NCBI GenBank assembly: GCA_902789245.1
Contig: CADAND010000017.1
Location: 1-64,000, forward strand
Direction: 5' to 3'
Source: an uncultured Bacteroidia bacterium
GTDB taxonomy: Bacteria > Bacteroidota > Bacteroidia > Bacteroidales > UBA932
Length of the DNA: 64,000 nucleotides
Positions 26,616-35,093 of this stretch are shown one piece after another. Under the pieces are notes generated by a model that ran no database searches, had not been told where the DNA came from, and saw nothing but the letters and a program-made list of their open reading frames with translations. The first letter of the stretch is position 1, and each line of letters starts with the position of its first letter. The position numbers and the translations under genes are program-made.

Positions 26616-27152
26616 ATGCCTATTATGGACATCATTCTTTTGCTTTGTTTCATCCCGGCCATCATCAGCGGCCTCACCAAAGGTTTGGTAAAGCAGGTCG
26701 CGGACATCGTCACGCTCATTGTAGCCGCCTGGGCGGCCTACTATTTCTCCACCGGCCTGGGGACATTTCTGGGAAAGTATGTGTCCTGGGATCCCGCGGT
26801 GCTGAAAGTCGTCAGCTTTGTTTTGATTGTCATCATCGTCGCGCTGGCGCTGGGCCTGGTCTCCTCGATAGTCACCAAGGCGCTCAGCGCCCTGTCTCTG
26901 GGCTTCCTGAACAAGCTGCTCGGACTGGTCTTCGCCGTCTTGAAATGCGCACTCATCCTCGCGCTGCTGATCCAGCTCTTCGAGGTGCTCAACGGCACGC
27001 TGCACTTCATGCGCGAGAACGCCCTGGAGGATGCCGTGGTGTACAATGCACTCCGCGACTTCGGGAACACCATCTTCCCGCTTCTGAAAACCTGGATCTC
27101 CAATGGCGCCGACGCCGCAGCAGCTCTCGCCGGCTCAGCCGCCAATGCCTAG
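26616..27152 (+). CDS. CvpA-family membrane protein
   Basis: A 178-residue inner-membrane protein with four hydrophobic helices. It starts MDIILLLCFIPAIISGLTKG, the CvpA opening, followed by GLVKQVADIVTLIVAAWAAYYF and VLKVVSFVLIVIIVALALGL. CvpA proteins are needed for colicin V production in E. coli and for envelope homeostasis elsewhere; the molecular role is unclear. ATG 26616 or 26625 could be the start. It overlaps tsaB by 8 nt, and divergent ileS shares its upstream region. Confidence 0.88.
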   Translation: MPIMDIILLLCFIPAIISGLTKGLVKQVADIVTLIVAAWAAYYFSTGLGTFLGKYVSWDPAVLKVVSFVLIVIIVALALGLVSSIVTKALSALSLGFLNKLLGLVFAVLKCALILALLIQLFEVLNGTLHFMRENALEDAVVYNALRDFGNTIFPLLKTWISNGADAAAALAGSAANA

Positions 27153-27837
27153 ATTTCTTCTGATCGAGACGTCCACCGCGCTCTGCTCGGTAGCGCTTGC
27201 GGAGGACGGCCGCGTGACCGCTTTCCGCGAGAGCGCGGAACCTCGCGCCCATGCTGCCATGACCGCCCCCTACGTGCAGGAAGTCCTGCAGGAGCGGGGG
27301 CTGCGCGCCGCCGACCTGGATGCCGTGTGCGTCAGCGCCGGACCGGGATCCTATACCGGCCTGCGCGTGGGCGTGTCCACCGCCAAGGGAATCTGTTTCG
27401 CGGCCGGTGTGCCGCTGCTTTCCGTGGGCACGCTCGAGCTGCTGGTCCACCAGGCGCACGCCGAGGGCCTGCTGCCTGCGGGCTGCAAATACGTGATTCC
27501 GATGATCGATGCGCGCCGGATGGAGGTATATGCGGCCGTATTCACACCCGAGGGCGCGCCCCTGACCGACGTGGCGCCGCAGATCATCGACGCGGAGAGT
27601 TTCCGCGCCCAGCGGGCCGAGGGACCCGTGCTGTTCATCGGCGACGGCGCCGAAAAATGCCGGGAGGCCCTGGCCGGGGAAAACGCACACTTCGTGCAGA
27701 CGAACCCGCGTGCCAGTGCCCTGCTCGCTCCCGCCACGCGGGAATTCGAAGCACAGCATTGGCGCGACGTCGCCTATTTCGAGCCCTTCTACCTGAAGGA
27801 CTTCGTCGCAACCGTCAGCCGGAAAAAACTCTTCTAG
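27145..27837 (+). CDS. tsaB: tRNA threonylcarbamoyladenosine biosynthesis protein TsaB
   Basis: A 230-residue ASKHA-fold partner that dimerises with TsaD in making t6A37 of ANN-reading tRNAs. The N-terminus LLIETSTALCSVALAEDGRV and the motif AVCVSAGPGSYTGLRVGVST are diagnostic. ATG 27145 is preferred: it starts MPRFLLIETS exactly as in the family and overlaps the cvpA stop by 8 nt. Its stop shares a CTAG palindrome with the convergent Dabb gene. Confidence 0.95.
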   Translation: MPRFLLIETSTALCSVALAEDGRVTAFRESAEPRAHAAMTAPYVQEVLQERGLRAADLDAVCVSAGPGSYTGLRVGVSTAKGICFAAGVPLLSVGTLELLVHQAHAEGLLPAGCKYVIPMIDARRMEVYAAVFTPEGAPLTDVAPQIIDAESFRAQRAEGPVLFIGDGAEKCREALAGENAHFVQTNPRASALLAPATREFEAQHWRDVAYFEPFYLKDFVATVSRKKLF

Positions 27838-28139
27838 ATCTCAAAATCCAGGCAGGAGCGCTGGACGGTGTAGGGGCGGACCTTGCCGTTCGCCACGGCG
27901 ACGTGCGCCGGGTGCTTGGCGTAGCCGGAGAGCGCCTCCGGGCTTTCCAGCGTGCTGTCGAGCATCACGTCGGCGTTGGACGAGGCCAGGCGGCCGTCGA
28001 TGTGGACCTTCACGTCGAGCAGACCCGGCACCTGTCCGACCAGGCCTTCGAGTCCTTCCTTGATTCCGGCCTTCACGGCCTTCTTCTCCTCTTCCGAGAG
28101 CTCCGGATTCAAGGTCCAGAGGATGATATGCTTTACCAT
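27834..28139 (-). CDS. Dabb (stress-responsive alpha-beta barrel) domain protein
   Basis: A 101-residue protein. It opens MVKHIILWTLNPELSEEEK, has the central helix and GLLDVKVHIDG, and a C-terminal strand VRPYTVQRSCLDFEI, matching the dimeric ferredoxin-like Dabb fold. Members are small cytoplasmic proteins of mostly unknown function, some enzymatic. A longer frame exists upstream, but it runs through the greA region and is not protein-like, so ATG 28139 is chosen. It is convergent with tsaB and divergent from greA. Confidence 0.88.
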   Translation of the reverse strand: MVKHIILWTLNPELSEEEKKAVKAGIKEGLEGLVGQVPGLLDVKVHIDGRLASSNADVMLDSTLESPEALSGYAKHPAHVAVANGKVRPYTVQRSCLDFEI

Positions 28140-28167
28140 AACCGTCTTGTTTTGAAGATTGTCTGTG

Positions 28168-28175
28168 CAAAGATA
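28168..28175 (-). promoter_or_regulatory. -7 box of the Dabb gene
   Basis: TATCTTTG on the minus strand, 28 bp before the ATG. There is no TTTG at consensus spacing. Confidence 0.5.
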
Positions 28176-28199
28176 GCAAAAACGGACGAAGGCAGGATA

Positions 28200-28231
28200 T
28201 TTGCCGTTTATCAAATAAATTTGTATATTTG
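28200..28231 (+). promoter_or_regulatory. Promoter of greA
   Basis: TTTG (28200-28203), a 20-bp spacer, then TATATTTG (28224-28231). The expected start site is near 28238, leaving an unusually long leader of about 64 nt before the ATG at 28302. Confidence 0.72.
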
Positions 28232-28243
28232 CAAAAGCAACAA

Positions 28244-28274
28244 GGGTTCTGCCACACCGGCAGGACTCCTTTTT
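28244..28274 (+). terminator. Terminator-like hairpin in the greA leader
   Basis: GGGTTCTGCC and GGCAGGACTC pair over 10 bp (with G-T pairs) around ACACC, then CTTTTT follows. It lies between the greA promoter and its ATG, where it could attenuate greA and release a short leader RNA of about 36 nt. Confidence 0.68.
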
Positions 28275-28301
28275 AGTTGACTGAACGAAAACACAATAAC
28301 T

Positions 28302-28772
28302 ATGTCCGAAGTACATTACATGAGCCAGGAAGGGCTGGATAAGCTCAAGAAAGAACTCGCCGAGGCGTTGGCTCAGCGCCCGGTCATCGCCGCGGCCATC
28401 GCGGAGGCGCGCGAAAAGGGCGACCTCTCCGAAAATGCGGAATATGAATCCGCCCGTGAGGCGCAAGGCCTGCTTGAACTGAAAATCGCCAAGTTGCAGA
28501 ACCAGGTGGTCAACGCCAAGGTTCTGGACAGCTCGCAGCTCAACTGCAACCAGGTCCAGATGCTCAATACGGTCAAAGTCGAGAACCTCGGCAATCACCG
28601 CATCATGGAATTCACCATCGTGGGCGAGAGCGAAGCCGACTTCTCGAAGGGCAAGCTCGCCGCCACGACCCCGATCGGCAAGGCCCTGATGGGCCACGCC
28701 AAGGGCGAGGTCGTCGACGCCAAGGTGCCCTCCGGCGTGATGCAGTTCAAAATCCTTGATATTACATTCTGA
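28302..28772 (+). CDS. greA: Transcription elongation factor GreA
   Basis: Rescues backtracked RNA polymerase by stimulating transcript cleavage through the secondary channel. The 156-residue protein has the N-terminal coiled coil, with tip motif EKGDLSENAEYESAREAQ (acidic residues D40 and E43 region), and the C-terminal FKBP-like domain ending GVMQFKILDI. Its leader contains a terminator-like hairpin. The stop overlaps the HIT gene start (TGATG), so they are co-transcribed. Confidence 0.97.
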   Translation: MSEVHYMSQEGLDKLKKELAEALAQRPVIAAAIAEAREKGDLSENAEYESAREAQGLLELKIAKLQNQVVNAKVLDSSQLNCNQVQMLNTVKVENLGNHRIMEFTIVGESEADFSKGKLAATTPIGKALMGHAKGEVVDAKVPSGVMQFKILDITF

Positions 28773-29179
28773 TGGCAACGATCTTTACCCGCATCGCCCA
28801 GGGCGAGATTCCGTCTTACAAAGTGGCGGAGAGCGAAGACTACTACGCCTTCCTCGACATCAGTCCGCTCGCGCAGGGGCACACCCTCGTGATTCCCAAG
28901 AAGGTCGAAGACGACTATATTTTCCACCTCGATGAAGCTACGTACGCGGGCCTCTGGGCCTTCGCGCGCAAGGTGGCCGTGGCCCTGAAGGCCGCCGTGC
29001 CCTGCCAGCGCGTCGGCGTGGCCGTGCTCGGGATGGAAGTTCCCCACACGCACATCCACCTCGTCCCGCTCCAGACCGAGGGCGACCTGGATTTCCGCAA
29101 AGTCCGTCCGACCTTCACGCAGGAACAAATGGCGCAGACCGCCGCAGCGATTCTCTCCGAATATGAAAAATTGCAATAA
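28772..29179 (+). CDS. HIT-family protein (histidine-triad nucleotide hydrolase)
   Basis: A 135-residue protein with the triad motif HTHIHLVPL near residues 91-99, and an HINT-type opening (FTRIAQGEIPSYKVAES, FLDISPLAQGHTLVIPK). HINT enzymes hydrolyse AMP-linked substrates such as aminoacyl adenylates. It shares a TGATG overlap with greA, and the next gene starts 17 nt before its stop, forming a three-gene operon. Confidence 0.93.
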   Translation: MATIFTRIAQGEIPSYKVAESEDYYAFLDISPLAQGHTLVIPKKVEDDYIFHLDEATYAGLWAFARKVAVALKAAVPCQRVGVAVLGMEVPHTHIHLVPLQTEGDLDFRKVRPTFTQEQMAQTAAAILSEYEKLQ

Positions 29180-30284
29180 AATCCTCGCGCTCGCCTTGGC
29201 GGCGCTCGCCCTGGCCGCCTGCTCGGACAAGGCCCACATCCGCGGCACCCTCGCGGGTGCTCCCGACAAGAAAATCGTCGTCAAACAGCTGGAAATCAAT
29301 ACCTACAAGGATCTTGACACCGTCAAGACCGCGTCCGACGGGTCTTTCCGCTATGACGTGCCGGTGGCCGCCGGCCAGCCTGAATTCATCTATCTCTTCT
29401 ACGGCGACACGCGCATTGCCGCGTTGCTTCTCGAGAAGGGCGAGACGGCCGTCGTCGAGGCCGACACCCTCGGCCGCTACACGGTCAGCGGGTCCGAAGG
29501 ATCTGCCGAACTCGCCAAGGTGGACAAGGCATACTCCGACTTCCTCCTGGCCCTGGCCGACAACTCGGAATCGCCTTCCGAAATGACGAAACTCTACGTG
29601 CAGCACTACCGCGACTGCGTCCGCTACGTGCTGGAGCATCCCTACTCCCTGACCACGGTCCCGGTGTTCTTCGAACGCCTGGGCCAGAGCTACGTGTTCG
29701 CGCAGAACTCCGACGCCCTGCTGGTCCGCCGCGGCGCAGATTCCCTCGCGACCGTCTATCCTGAGTCCCGCTACGTCAAGGCCCTCGAGAAAGAGGCGAC
29801 ACGCCGCGAGCAGCTCCTGTCGCTGAACAACCAGATCCAGAACGCCACCGAGGCCTCCTTCCCGGACATCGTCATGAACGATATCAACGGGGAGCGCAAA
29901 GCCCTCTCCGAGGTGGACGCCAAGGTGATCCTGGTGCATTTCTGGGATGCGGCCGACGCCGCGCAGAAGATGCTCAGCATCGACACGCTGCTGCCGCTCT
30001 ACAAGGAGTTCCATCCGCGCGGACTCGAGATCTACTCGATCTGCGTCACGCCGGACAAGCCTGAATGGGCCTCCTCCGTGCTGGCCCAGAAGCTCCCGTG
30101 GATCAACGTGAACGACGGCCTCGGCGCCGCCTCCCCGGCGGTCATCACGTATGGCGTGACCCAACTGCCGGATTCCTTCCTGATCATCGACGGCGAGCTG
30201 AATACCCAGCCGATCTCCGGCGGCATCGAGGGCCTCAAGAAGAGCCTCGCGAAGATCCTCGGAAACGCAAAGGGAAAGAAGTAA
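29163..30284 (+). CDS. Thioredoxin-fold (TlpA-like) lipoprotein without CXXC
   Basis: A 373-residue lipoprotein with signal ILALALAALALAACS. Residues 25-110 resemble a DUF4369-type beta domain (IRGTLAGAPDKKIVVKQLE). The C-terminal 140 residues follow the TlpA/AhpC-like fold: FPDIVMNDINGERKALSEVD, VILVHFWDAADAAQKMLSID, and the cis-Pro strand VTQLPDSFLIIDGE. The position normally occupied by WCxxC reads DAADAAQK, so it has no redox Cys pair. A redox role is therefore unlikely; binding or chaperone function is possible. It overlaps the HIT gene by 17 nt. Confidence 0.85.
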   Translation: MKNCNKILALALAALALAACSDKAHIRGTLAGAPDKKIVVKQLEINTYKDLDTVKTASDGSFRYDVPVAAGQPEFIYLFYGDTRIAALLLEKGETAVVEADTLGRYTVSGSEGSAELAKVDKAYSDFLLALADNSESPSEMTKLYVQHYRDCVRYVLEHPYSLTTVPVFFERLGQSYVFAQNSDALLVRRGADSLATVYPESRYVKALEKEATRREQLLSLNNQIQNATEASFPDIVMNDINGERKALSEVDAKVILVHFWDAADAAQKMLSIDTLLPLYKEFHPRGLEIYSICVTPDKPEWASSVLAQKLPWINVNDGLGAASPAVITYGVTQLPDSFLIIDGELNTQPISGGIEGLKKSLAKILGNAKGKK

Positions 30285-30298
30285 AACATTAACAGATA

Positions 30299-30335
30299 AA
30301 CAAAAACGGGTGCTTCGAAAGGCACCCGTTTTTGT
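30299..30335. terminator. Bidirectional terminator between the greA operon and ribF
   Basis: ACAAAAACGGGTGC and GCACCCGTTTTTGT form a perfect 14-bp stem with an 8-nt loop and T runs on both strands. It serves convergent transcription units. Confidence 0.93.
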
Positions 30336-31333
30336 TATAGTCCGGCTATCAGCTCCCTGCAGGTGTCGCGGTCGGCGGCGAGCTGCGCGGAGAGGGCGTC
30401 GAGCGAGTCGAAGCTGCGCATCGCGCGCAGGTGCCGCCGGAAGCGGATCGACAGGTCGAGACCGTAGATGTCCTCGTTGAAGTCGAAAATGTTCGTCTCG
30501 ATGACGTCCCCGACGTTCGTCATGCCCCAGTAATGGCCGCCCAGCACCTCGACTTCCGTCAGGTACACGCCCTTCGCGGGGACCAGCTTCATCGGGTCAT
30601 ACAGGCGCAGGTTCGCGGTCGGGAAACCCAGCTCCCGGCCCAGCTGTTTGCCGCTCACGACGATACCCCGCAGCCCATACGCATAGCCCAGCATCGCCTC
30701 CGCTCCCTCTACATCTCCCCTTTCCAGGCACCCACGGATCTTTGTAGAACTGATCACGACCTCCGCCGCAAAGCAGTTCGGCAGCTCGCCCCTGAAAACG
30801 TCCGGCATTGCCGGACCCCTCCCATCTGGCGATGGGCCCCTCCCTCTTACGAAGCCGAGGGTGGCACGGTTTTCTGGGGCGACTGCCGAAACTGCAGACT
30901 TTGCAGCGGAGGTCGGAGGAACTATTGTGACTTCCAGGCCGAGGGATTCGGCCAGGGGGCGGAGGGCGTCGGGGCCGAGGCAGTCGGAGCCCAGGCGGTT
31001 GTCGTAGCCGAGGACAAGCAGCGTGGCTCCGAGGCGGTCGCAGAGGACCGTGCGAAGGTATTCCTCCGCCGTCAGGCGGGCAAACGAACGGTCGAAGGAC
31101 AGCGTCTCCACGCGGTCGACGCCAAGCGCACGCAGCAGCGCCTCCTTCTCCTGCGGAGAATTCAGCAGGCGCAGGATGCGGGCGTCCTGCTGCAAGACAG
31201 CGCGCGGATGCTGCGCGAAAGTAACGACAATCGCCTCCTCCCCCCGTTGCCGGGCAGAGGAGACGAGCGTCTGTATCACTTGGCGGTGCCCCAGATGGAC
31301 ACCGTCAAAGAAGCCGGTGGCGACTACAGCCAT
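30335..31333 (-). CDS. ribF: Bifunctional riboflavin kinase/FAD synthetase with an inserted segment
   Basis: Makes FMN and then FAD from riboflavin and ATP. The N-terminal nucleotidyltransferase domain shows GFFDGVHLGHRQVI (about residues 7-20) and, after it, VISSTKIR. The C-terminal kinase domain has GRELGFPTANLRLYD, VPAKGVYL and NVGDVIETNIFDF. Between VPP and VISSTKIR there are about 50 extra residues (TLGFVRGRGPSPDGRG region), where the family has only a few. The extra DNA (30765-30920) is palindrome-rich. The start overlaps the glgP stop by 10 nt. The gene is last in the glycogen operon. Whether the insert affects activity is unknown. Confidence 0.93.
   Translation of the reverse strand: MAVVATGFFDGVHLGHRQVIQTLVSSARQRGEEAIVVTFAQHPRAVLQQDARILRLLNSPQEKEALLRALGVDRVETLSFDRSFARLTAEEYLRTVLCDRLGATLLVLGYDNRLGSDCLGPDALRPLAESLGLEVTIVPPTSAAKSAVSAVAPENRATLGFVRGRGPSPDGRGPAMPDVFRGELPNCFAAEVVISSTKIRGCLERGDVEGAEAMLGYAYGLRGIVVSGKQLGRELGFPTANLRLYDPMKLVPAKGVYLTEVEVLGGHYWGMTNVGDVIETNIFDFNEDIYGLDLSIRFRRHLRAMRSFDSLDALSAQLAADRDTCRELIAGL
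30765..30920. repeat. Palindrome-rich in-frame insertion in ribF
   Basis: The segment encodes about 50 residues absent from typical RibF. It contains CCGGCATTGCCGG and CCATCtggcGATGG inverted repeats. It adds no stop codon and looks like a mobile palindromic element tolerated at a domain loop. The boundaries are approximate. Confidence 0.5.
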
Positions 31334-33885
31334 TTGACCAGCGGGAAGTCCTGACGGTGCGGCAGCAGCGGATTCTTCGGGAAGATGCGCTTGGCCACCT
31401 GGTACATACCGGTATGCTCCGGCAGGAGTGCAGCCTCATAGGTGGCGACACCGTTCTCGTAGCTCGTCATCTGGAGCTCCTCCACCTCCTGGACATGCAG
31501 CGCACCCTTGGCGTCCTGCGTGGTAAAGAGGATCTCCACTCCGATGTCCTCCGGACGGAGACGTCCCAGATCCAGGACCACCTTGCTCTTGAGCATATCG
31601 TTCTGCGACAGGACATAGGACGGATCCGGCTGCGAGCAGGACAGGATGCGGATATTGTTCCATTCAGCCAGGACACCCTGCTTCCAGCCTGCGATCTCGC
31701 GGGCCAGCTTCGCATCGTCGGCCATCAGCTGCTGGAGACGCTCATACTGCGGCGCGTAGTACTGCTTGCAGTAGTCGTTCAGCATGCGGTTGGTCGTGAA
31801 GTTGCAGGCCACCTGGGCGATGGTATTCTTGATGTAGCCGACCCAGACGGGCGACAGACCCATGTTCTTGTCCACGTCGTAATAGGACGCGGCGATTTCA
31901 TTCTCGAGGATGGCGTAGATCGTGGCGGCATCCAGGTCGTTCTGGTAGTTGTTGTCGTCGTAGGTGCTCTCCAGCGGGAGGGCCCAGCCGGCGCCTTCGC
32001 GATAACCTTCCACCCACCAGCCGTCCAGCACGGAGAAGTGCATGACGCCGTTCATGGCGGCCTTCTCGCCGGACGTGCCGGAGGCCTCCAGCGGACGGGT
32101 CGGATTGTTCAGCCACACGTCCACGCCCTGAACCAGGCGCTTGGCGAGGGTGATATCATAACCCGGGACGAAGATGATGCGGCCCAGGAAACGGTCCTGC
32201 TTGGAGATCTCGACGATCTGTTTGATGAGGTCCTGGCCCATGCCGTCGGCCGGGTGCGCCTTGCCGGCGAAGATGAACTGCACCGGGCGCTTGGGGTTGT
32301 TGACAATGGCGTCGAGCTTGTCGAGGTCGCTGAACAGCAGCGTGGCACGCTTGTAGGTCGCGAAGCGGCGGGCGAATCCGATGGTCAGCACGTCCTCGCG
32401 CAGACGCTCCTTGATCGTGACCACCTCGCGCGGCGTGTAGTGCGCGCTCAGGATCGGATCGGAGAGGCGTTCGCGGATGGCGCGGATCAGTTCCTTCTTG
32501 AGGGTCTTGCGGATGTTCCAGATCTCCGCGTCAGGCACGGAGTAGATGCCCTCGAAGCACTTCTTGTCGTAGTGATGCGTCTGGAACTCGGGGCCGAACA
32601 CCTTGGCGTGCAGCTCCTTCCAATACTTCGATGCCCACGTCGGGTAGTGGACGCCGTTGGTGACGTAGCTGATATAAAGCTCCTCGGGGAGGTAGCCCGG
32701 GAACATGTGCGCGAAGATGTCCTGGCTGACCTTGCCGTGCAGCATGGACACGCCGTTGACATTCTGCGACAGGGAGGCGGCGAGCGTGCTCATGGAGAAC
32801 TTCTCGTCGGCGTTGTCCGGATCGACCTTGCCCAGGCCCATCATCGTGCGCCAATCCACGCCGAGACGGTGGGGATAGTGTCCGAGGAAGCGGCCGATCA
32901 TCTCCTCCGTGAACGCATCATGGCCGGCCGGGACCGGGGTATGCGTCGTGTAGAGGCCGGCGGCGCGGATGAGCTCCAGCGCCTCCGGGAAGGAGAAATG
33001 GCGCTCCTGCACGCACTCGCGCAGGAGCTCCAGGCCGGCGAAAGCGGCGTGGCCCTCATTGTAGTGGTAGATGCTGGGGGTCAGGCCGAGCGCACGCAGG
33101 GCGCGCACGCCGCCGATACCCAGCAGGAGCTCCTGCTTCAACCGGTTCTCCCAGTCACCGCCATAGAGCTGGTGCGTGATCTCGCGATCCTCCGGCGTGT
33201 TGTCCTCATAGTCGGCATCCAGCAGGTAGAGGTCGGTCCGGCCCACCGCGACCTTCCAGATACGCGCGCTCAGCATGCGGCCGGGCAGCTGCACCTGGAT
33301 GGTCTTCCAAGCACCGTTCTCGTCCAGCACCGGCTCGGCCGGGATCTTCATGAAATCCTGCGGCTTGTACTCGGCCACCTGGTTGCCCTGCGGCGTGAGC
33401 CGCTGGGTGAAGTAGCCATAACGATACAGGAGGCCGACCGCCACCAGGTTGATGTTCATGTCGGAAGTCTCCTTGAGGTAGTCGCCGGCCAGGATGCCCA
33501 GGCCGCCGGAATAGATCATCAGGGAAGTGTCCAGGCCATATTCCATGCAGAAATAGGCGACGGACGGATCCGTCCGTTTCTGCTTCTCGGCCATGTAGGC
33601 GTTGAACTCTTTCATCACCTCGTCCAGACGGGCGAGGAATTCAGCATCCTTGGCCAGCTCCTTGTATCTTTTCAGGCTAACCTGATCCAGGATGACCATC
33701 GGATTGTGGCCGGATTTGTGCCACAGTTCATAATCTACCGTGCGGAACAGCGCCTTGGCGTTGTCGTTCCAGCACCACCAGAGGTTTTTACACAAGGTCT
33801 CCAGACCCGAGAGCTCCTCCGGGAGATGCCGCGTCACCATCACGCTCTTCCATACGGGCGCGGCAATTTCATAATTACTCATCAT
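31324..33885 (-). CDS. glgP: Alpha-glucan (glycogen) phosphorylase
   Basis: Releases glucose-1-phosphate from alpha-1,4-glucan ends using PLP. The 853-residue protein is of the compact GT35 type: LCKNLWWCWNDNAKALF at the N-terminus, YSGGLGILAGDYLKE near residue 130, HYNEGHAAFAGLELL, and the PLP region EASGTSGEKAAMNGVMHFSVLDG with its lysine near residue 613. It lies 10 bp after the GH57 gene and overlaps ribF. With the branching and debranching enzymes it forms the degradative side of the glycogen operon. Confidence 0.95.
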   Translation of the reverse strand: MMSNYEIAAPVWKSVMVTRHLPEELSGLETLCKNLWWCWNDNAKALFRTVDYELWHKSGHNPMVILDQVSLKRYKELAKDAEFLARLDEVMKEFNAYMAEKQKRTDPSVAYFCMEYGLDTSLMIYSGGLGILAGDYLKETSDMNINLVAVGLLYRYGYFTQRLTPQGNQVAEYKPQDFMKIPAEPVLDENGAWKTIQVQLPGRMLSARIWKVAVGRTDLYLLDADYEDNTPEDREITHQLYGGDWENRLKQELLLGIGGVRALRALGLTPSIYHYNEGHAAFAGLELLRECVQERHFSFPEALELIRAAGLYTTHTPVPAGHDAFTEEMIGRFLGHYPHRLGVDWRTMMGLGKVDPDNADEKFSMSTLAASLSQNVNGVSMLHGKVSQDIFAHMFPGYLPEELYISYVTNGVHYPTWASKYWKELHAKVFGPEFQTHHYDKKCFEGIYSVPDAEIWNIRKTLKKELIRAIRERLSDPILSAHYTPREVVTIKERLREDVLTIGFARRFATYKRATLLFSDLDKLDAIVNNPKRPVQFIFAGKAHPADGMGQDLIKQIVEISKQDRFLGRIIFVPGYDITLAKRLVQGVDVWLNNPTRPLEASGTSGEKAAMNGVMHFSVLDGWWVEGYREGAGWALPLESTYDDNNYQNDLDAATIYAILENEIAASYYDVDKNMGLSPVWVGYIKNTIAQVACNFTTNRMLNDYCKQYYAPQYERLQQLMADDAKLAREIAGWKQGVLAEWNNIRILSCSQPDPSYVLSQNDMLKSKVVLDLGRLRPEDIGVEILFTTQDAKGALHVQEVEELQMTSYENGVATYEAALLPEHTGMYQVAKRIFPKNPLLPHRQDFPLVKWL

Positions 33886-33895
33886 ACACTACTAA

Positions 33896-35089
33896 CTATT
33901 TTTCAGCGATGGCGTTGTTGACGCGGATAATGAAATCGCTGAGGACATTCATATAATTGATAAAAGCTTCGTACGGGGTGTCGTAAGGGTTGAAACGCTT
34001 GTGGATCTCCCCGTCGGAGAAGAATTTCGTACACATGTAGTAGAGGTGGTCGCTCTCCTGGAGATGGCCGAAATCACCCCACAGGGCGGGATCGTCCAGA
34101 ATGGAGAGTTTCTCCTCCAGGCCATACAGCTTGTTGAAAGCATCCTGCTGGAGTTCGTTGCCCAGCCAGGCGGAAGTGTCGCGCTCCTCGTCCGCCCAGG
34201 AAATGGGCTGCGGGACGGACAGTTCGCCCACGGACTTGTGCTTGGCGGCAGCGCGGCTCGGCGTCACGAATTCCATCTCCTTGTCCTTGGCAATGAGATC
34301 CGTCAGGGCACGCATGAACGCGAAGATACCGGTATCGGAGCCCTGGTGCTCACCGAAGGTCTCATAATCCATGAAGAGGTTCACGATCTCGCCTTCGGCG
34401 CCGCGCAGCCACTCCACATACTTCTCCGCAGTCAGCGGCCACTCGCACCAACCCCGTTCGGAGAAACGGAATGCGATGTCGTCGCTCATCGAATAGTTGC
34501 GGAGCAGGAGTTTCTGGTTCGGCGCAAAGTCGTTGCTATAGACATAATTGGGGTTCTTCCAGCCCATGATGTGGCGGGCGCCCTCGGTCAGCATCGTCTT
34601 GAAACCCATGTCATAGACCGCCTTGCCGATGACGTCGGAGTAGATCAGCTCGGTGTTGCGGAAGGTCGTCGGCGTGACGCCGAAGTACTGCTCGATGGCA
34701 GCCTTGTGCTTTTTCACCTGATGCTCGAACTCCGGGCCGGAGACGAGCGAGGCCAGCGAATGGTTGTAGGTCTCGCAGAGTAACTCCACGCAGCCGGTAT
34801 CGGCCAGTGCGCGGAAGCTCTCGATGACCTCGGGAGCGTAGCGCTCAAACTGCTCCAGTGCGGAGCCCGTGATGGAGAAGGCCAGCTTGAGCTTGCCCTT
34901 GTTCTTCGTGATGGCCTCGAGCAGCAGCTCGTTCATCGGAAGATAGCACTTCTTTGCGATCCGCTTGAGAATCGTGCGATTGGCGAAATCATCATAGTAG
35001 TGGGAGTCCTTGCCGATATCGAAGAAACGATACAGGCGGAGACGGGTAGGCTGATGAACCTGGAAATACAGGCAGATTGACTTCTTCAT
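33896..35089 (-). CDS. Glycoside hydrolase family 57 alpha-amylase/glucanotransferase
   Basis: A 397-residue retaining alpha-glucan enzyme. GH57 motifs are visible in order: YFQVHQPTRLRLY (motif 1, HQP), ETYNHSLAS (motif 2), FRNTELIYSD (motif 3, with catalytic Glu), and FMDYETFGEHQ (motif 4, with catalytic Asp). No signal peptide is present, so it acts on cytoplasmic glycogen or maltodextrin. It lies 4 bp after the glycosyltransferase and 10 bp before glgP. Hydrolase versus transferase activity cannot be decided from sequence. Confidence 0.92.
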   Translation of the reverse strand: MKKSICLYFQVHQPTRLRLYRFFDIGKDSHYYDDFANRTILKRIAKKCYLPMNELLLEAITKNKGKLKLAFSITGSALEQFERYAPEVIESFRALADTGCVELLCETYNHSLASLVSGPEFEHQVKKHKAAIEQYFGVTPTTFRNTELIYSDVIGKAVYDMGFKTMLTEGARHIMGWKNPNYVYSNDFAPNQKLLLRNYSMSDDIAFRFSERGWCEWPLTAEKYVEWLRGAEGEIVNLFMDYETFGEHQGSDTGIFAFMRALTDLIAKDKEMEFVTPSRAAAKHKSVGELSVPQPISWADEERDTSAWLGNELQQDAFNKLYGLEEKLSILDDPALWGDFGHLQESDHLYYMCTKFFSDGEIHKRFNPYDTPYEAFINYMNVLSDFIIRVNNAIAEK

Positions 35090-35093
35090 AGGG

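Noticed and set aside
28172-28778. Upstream extension of the Dabb frame through the greA promoter and gene
   Set aside because: The extension is antisense to greA and has no similarity to Dabb proteins. A -7 box at 28168 supports the short form.
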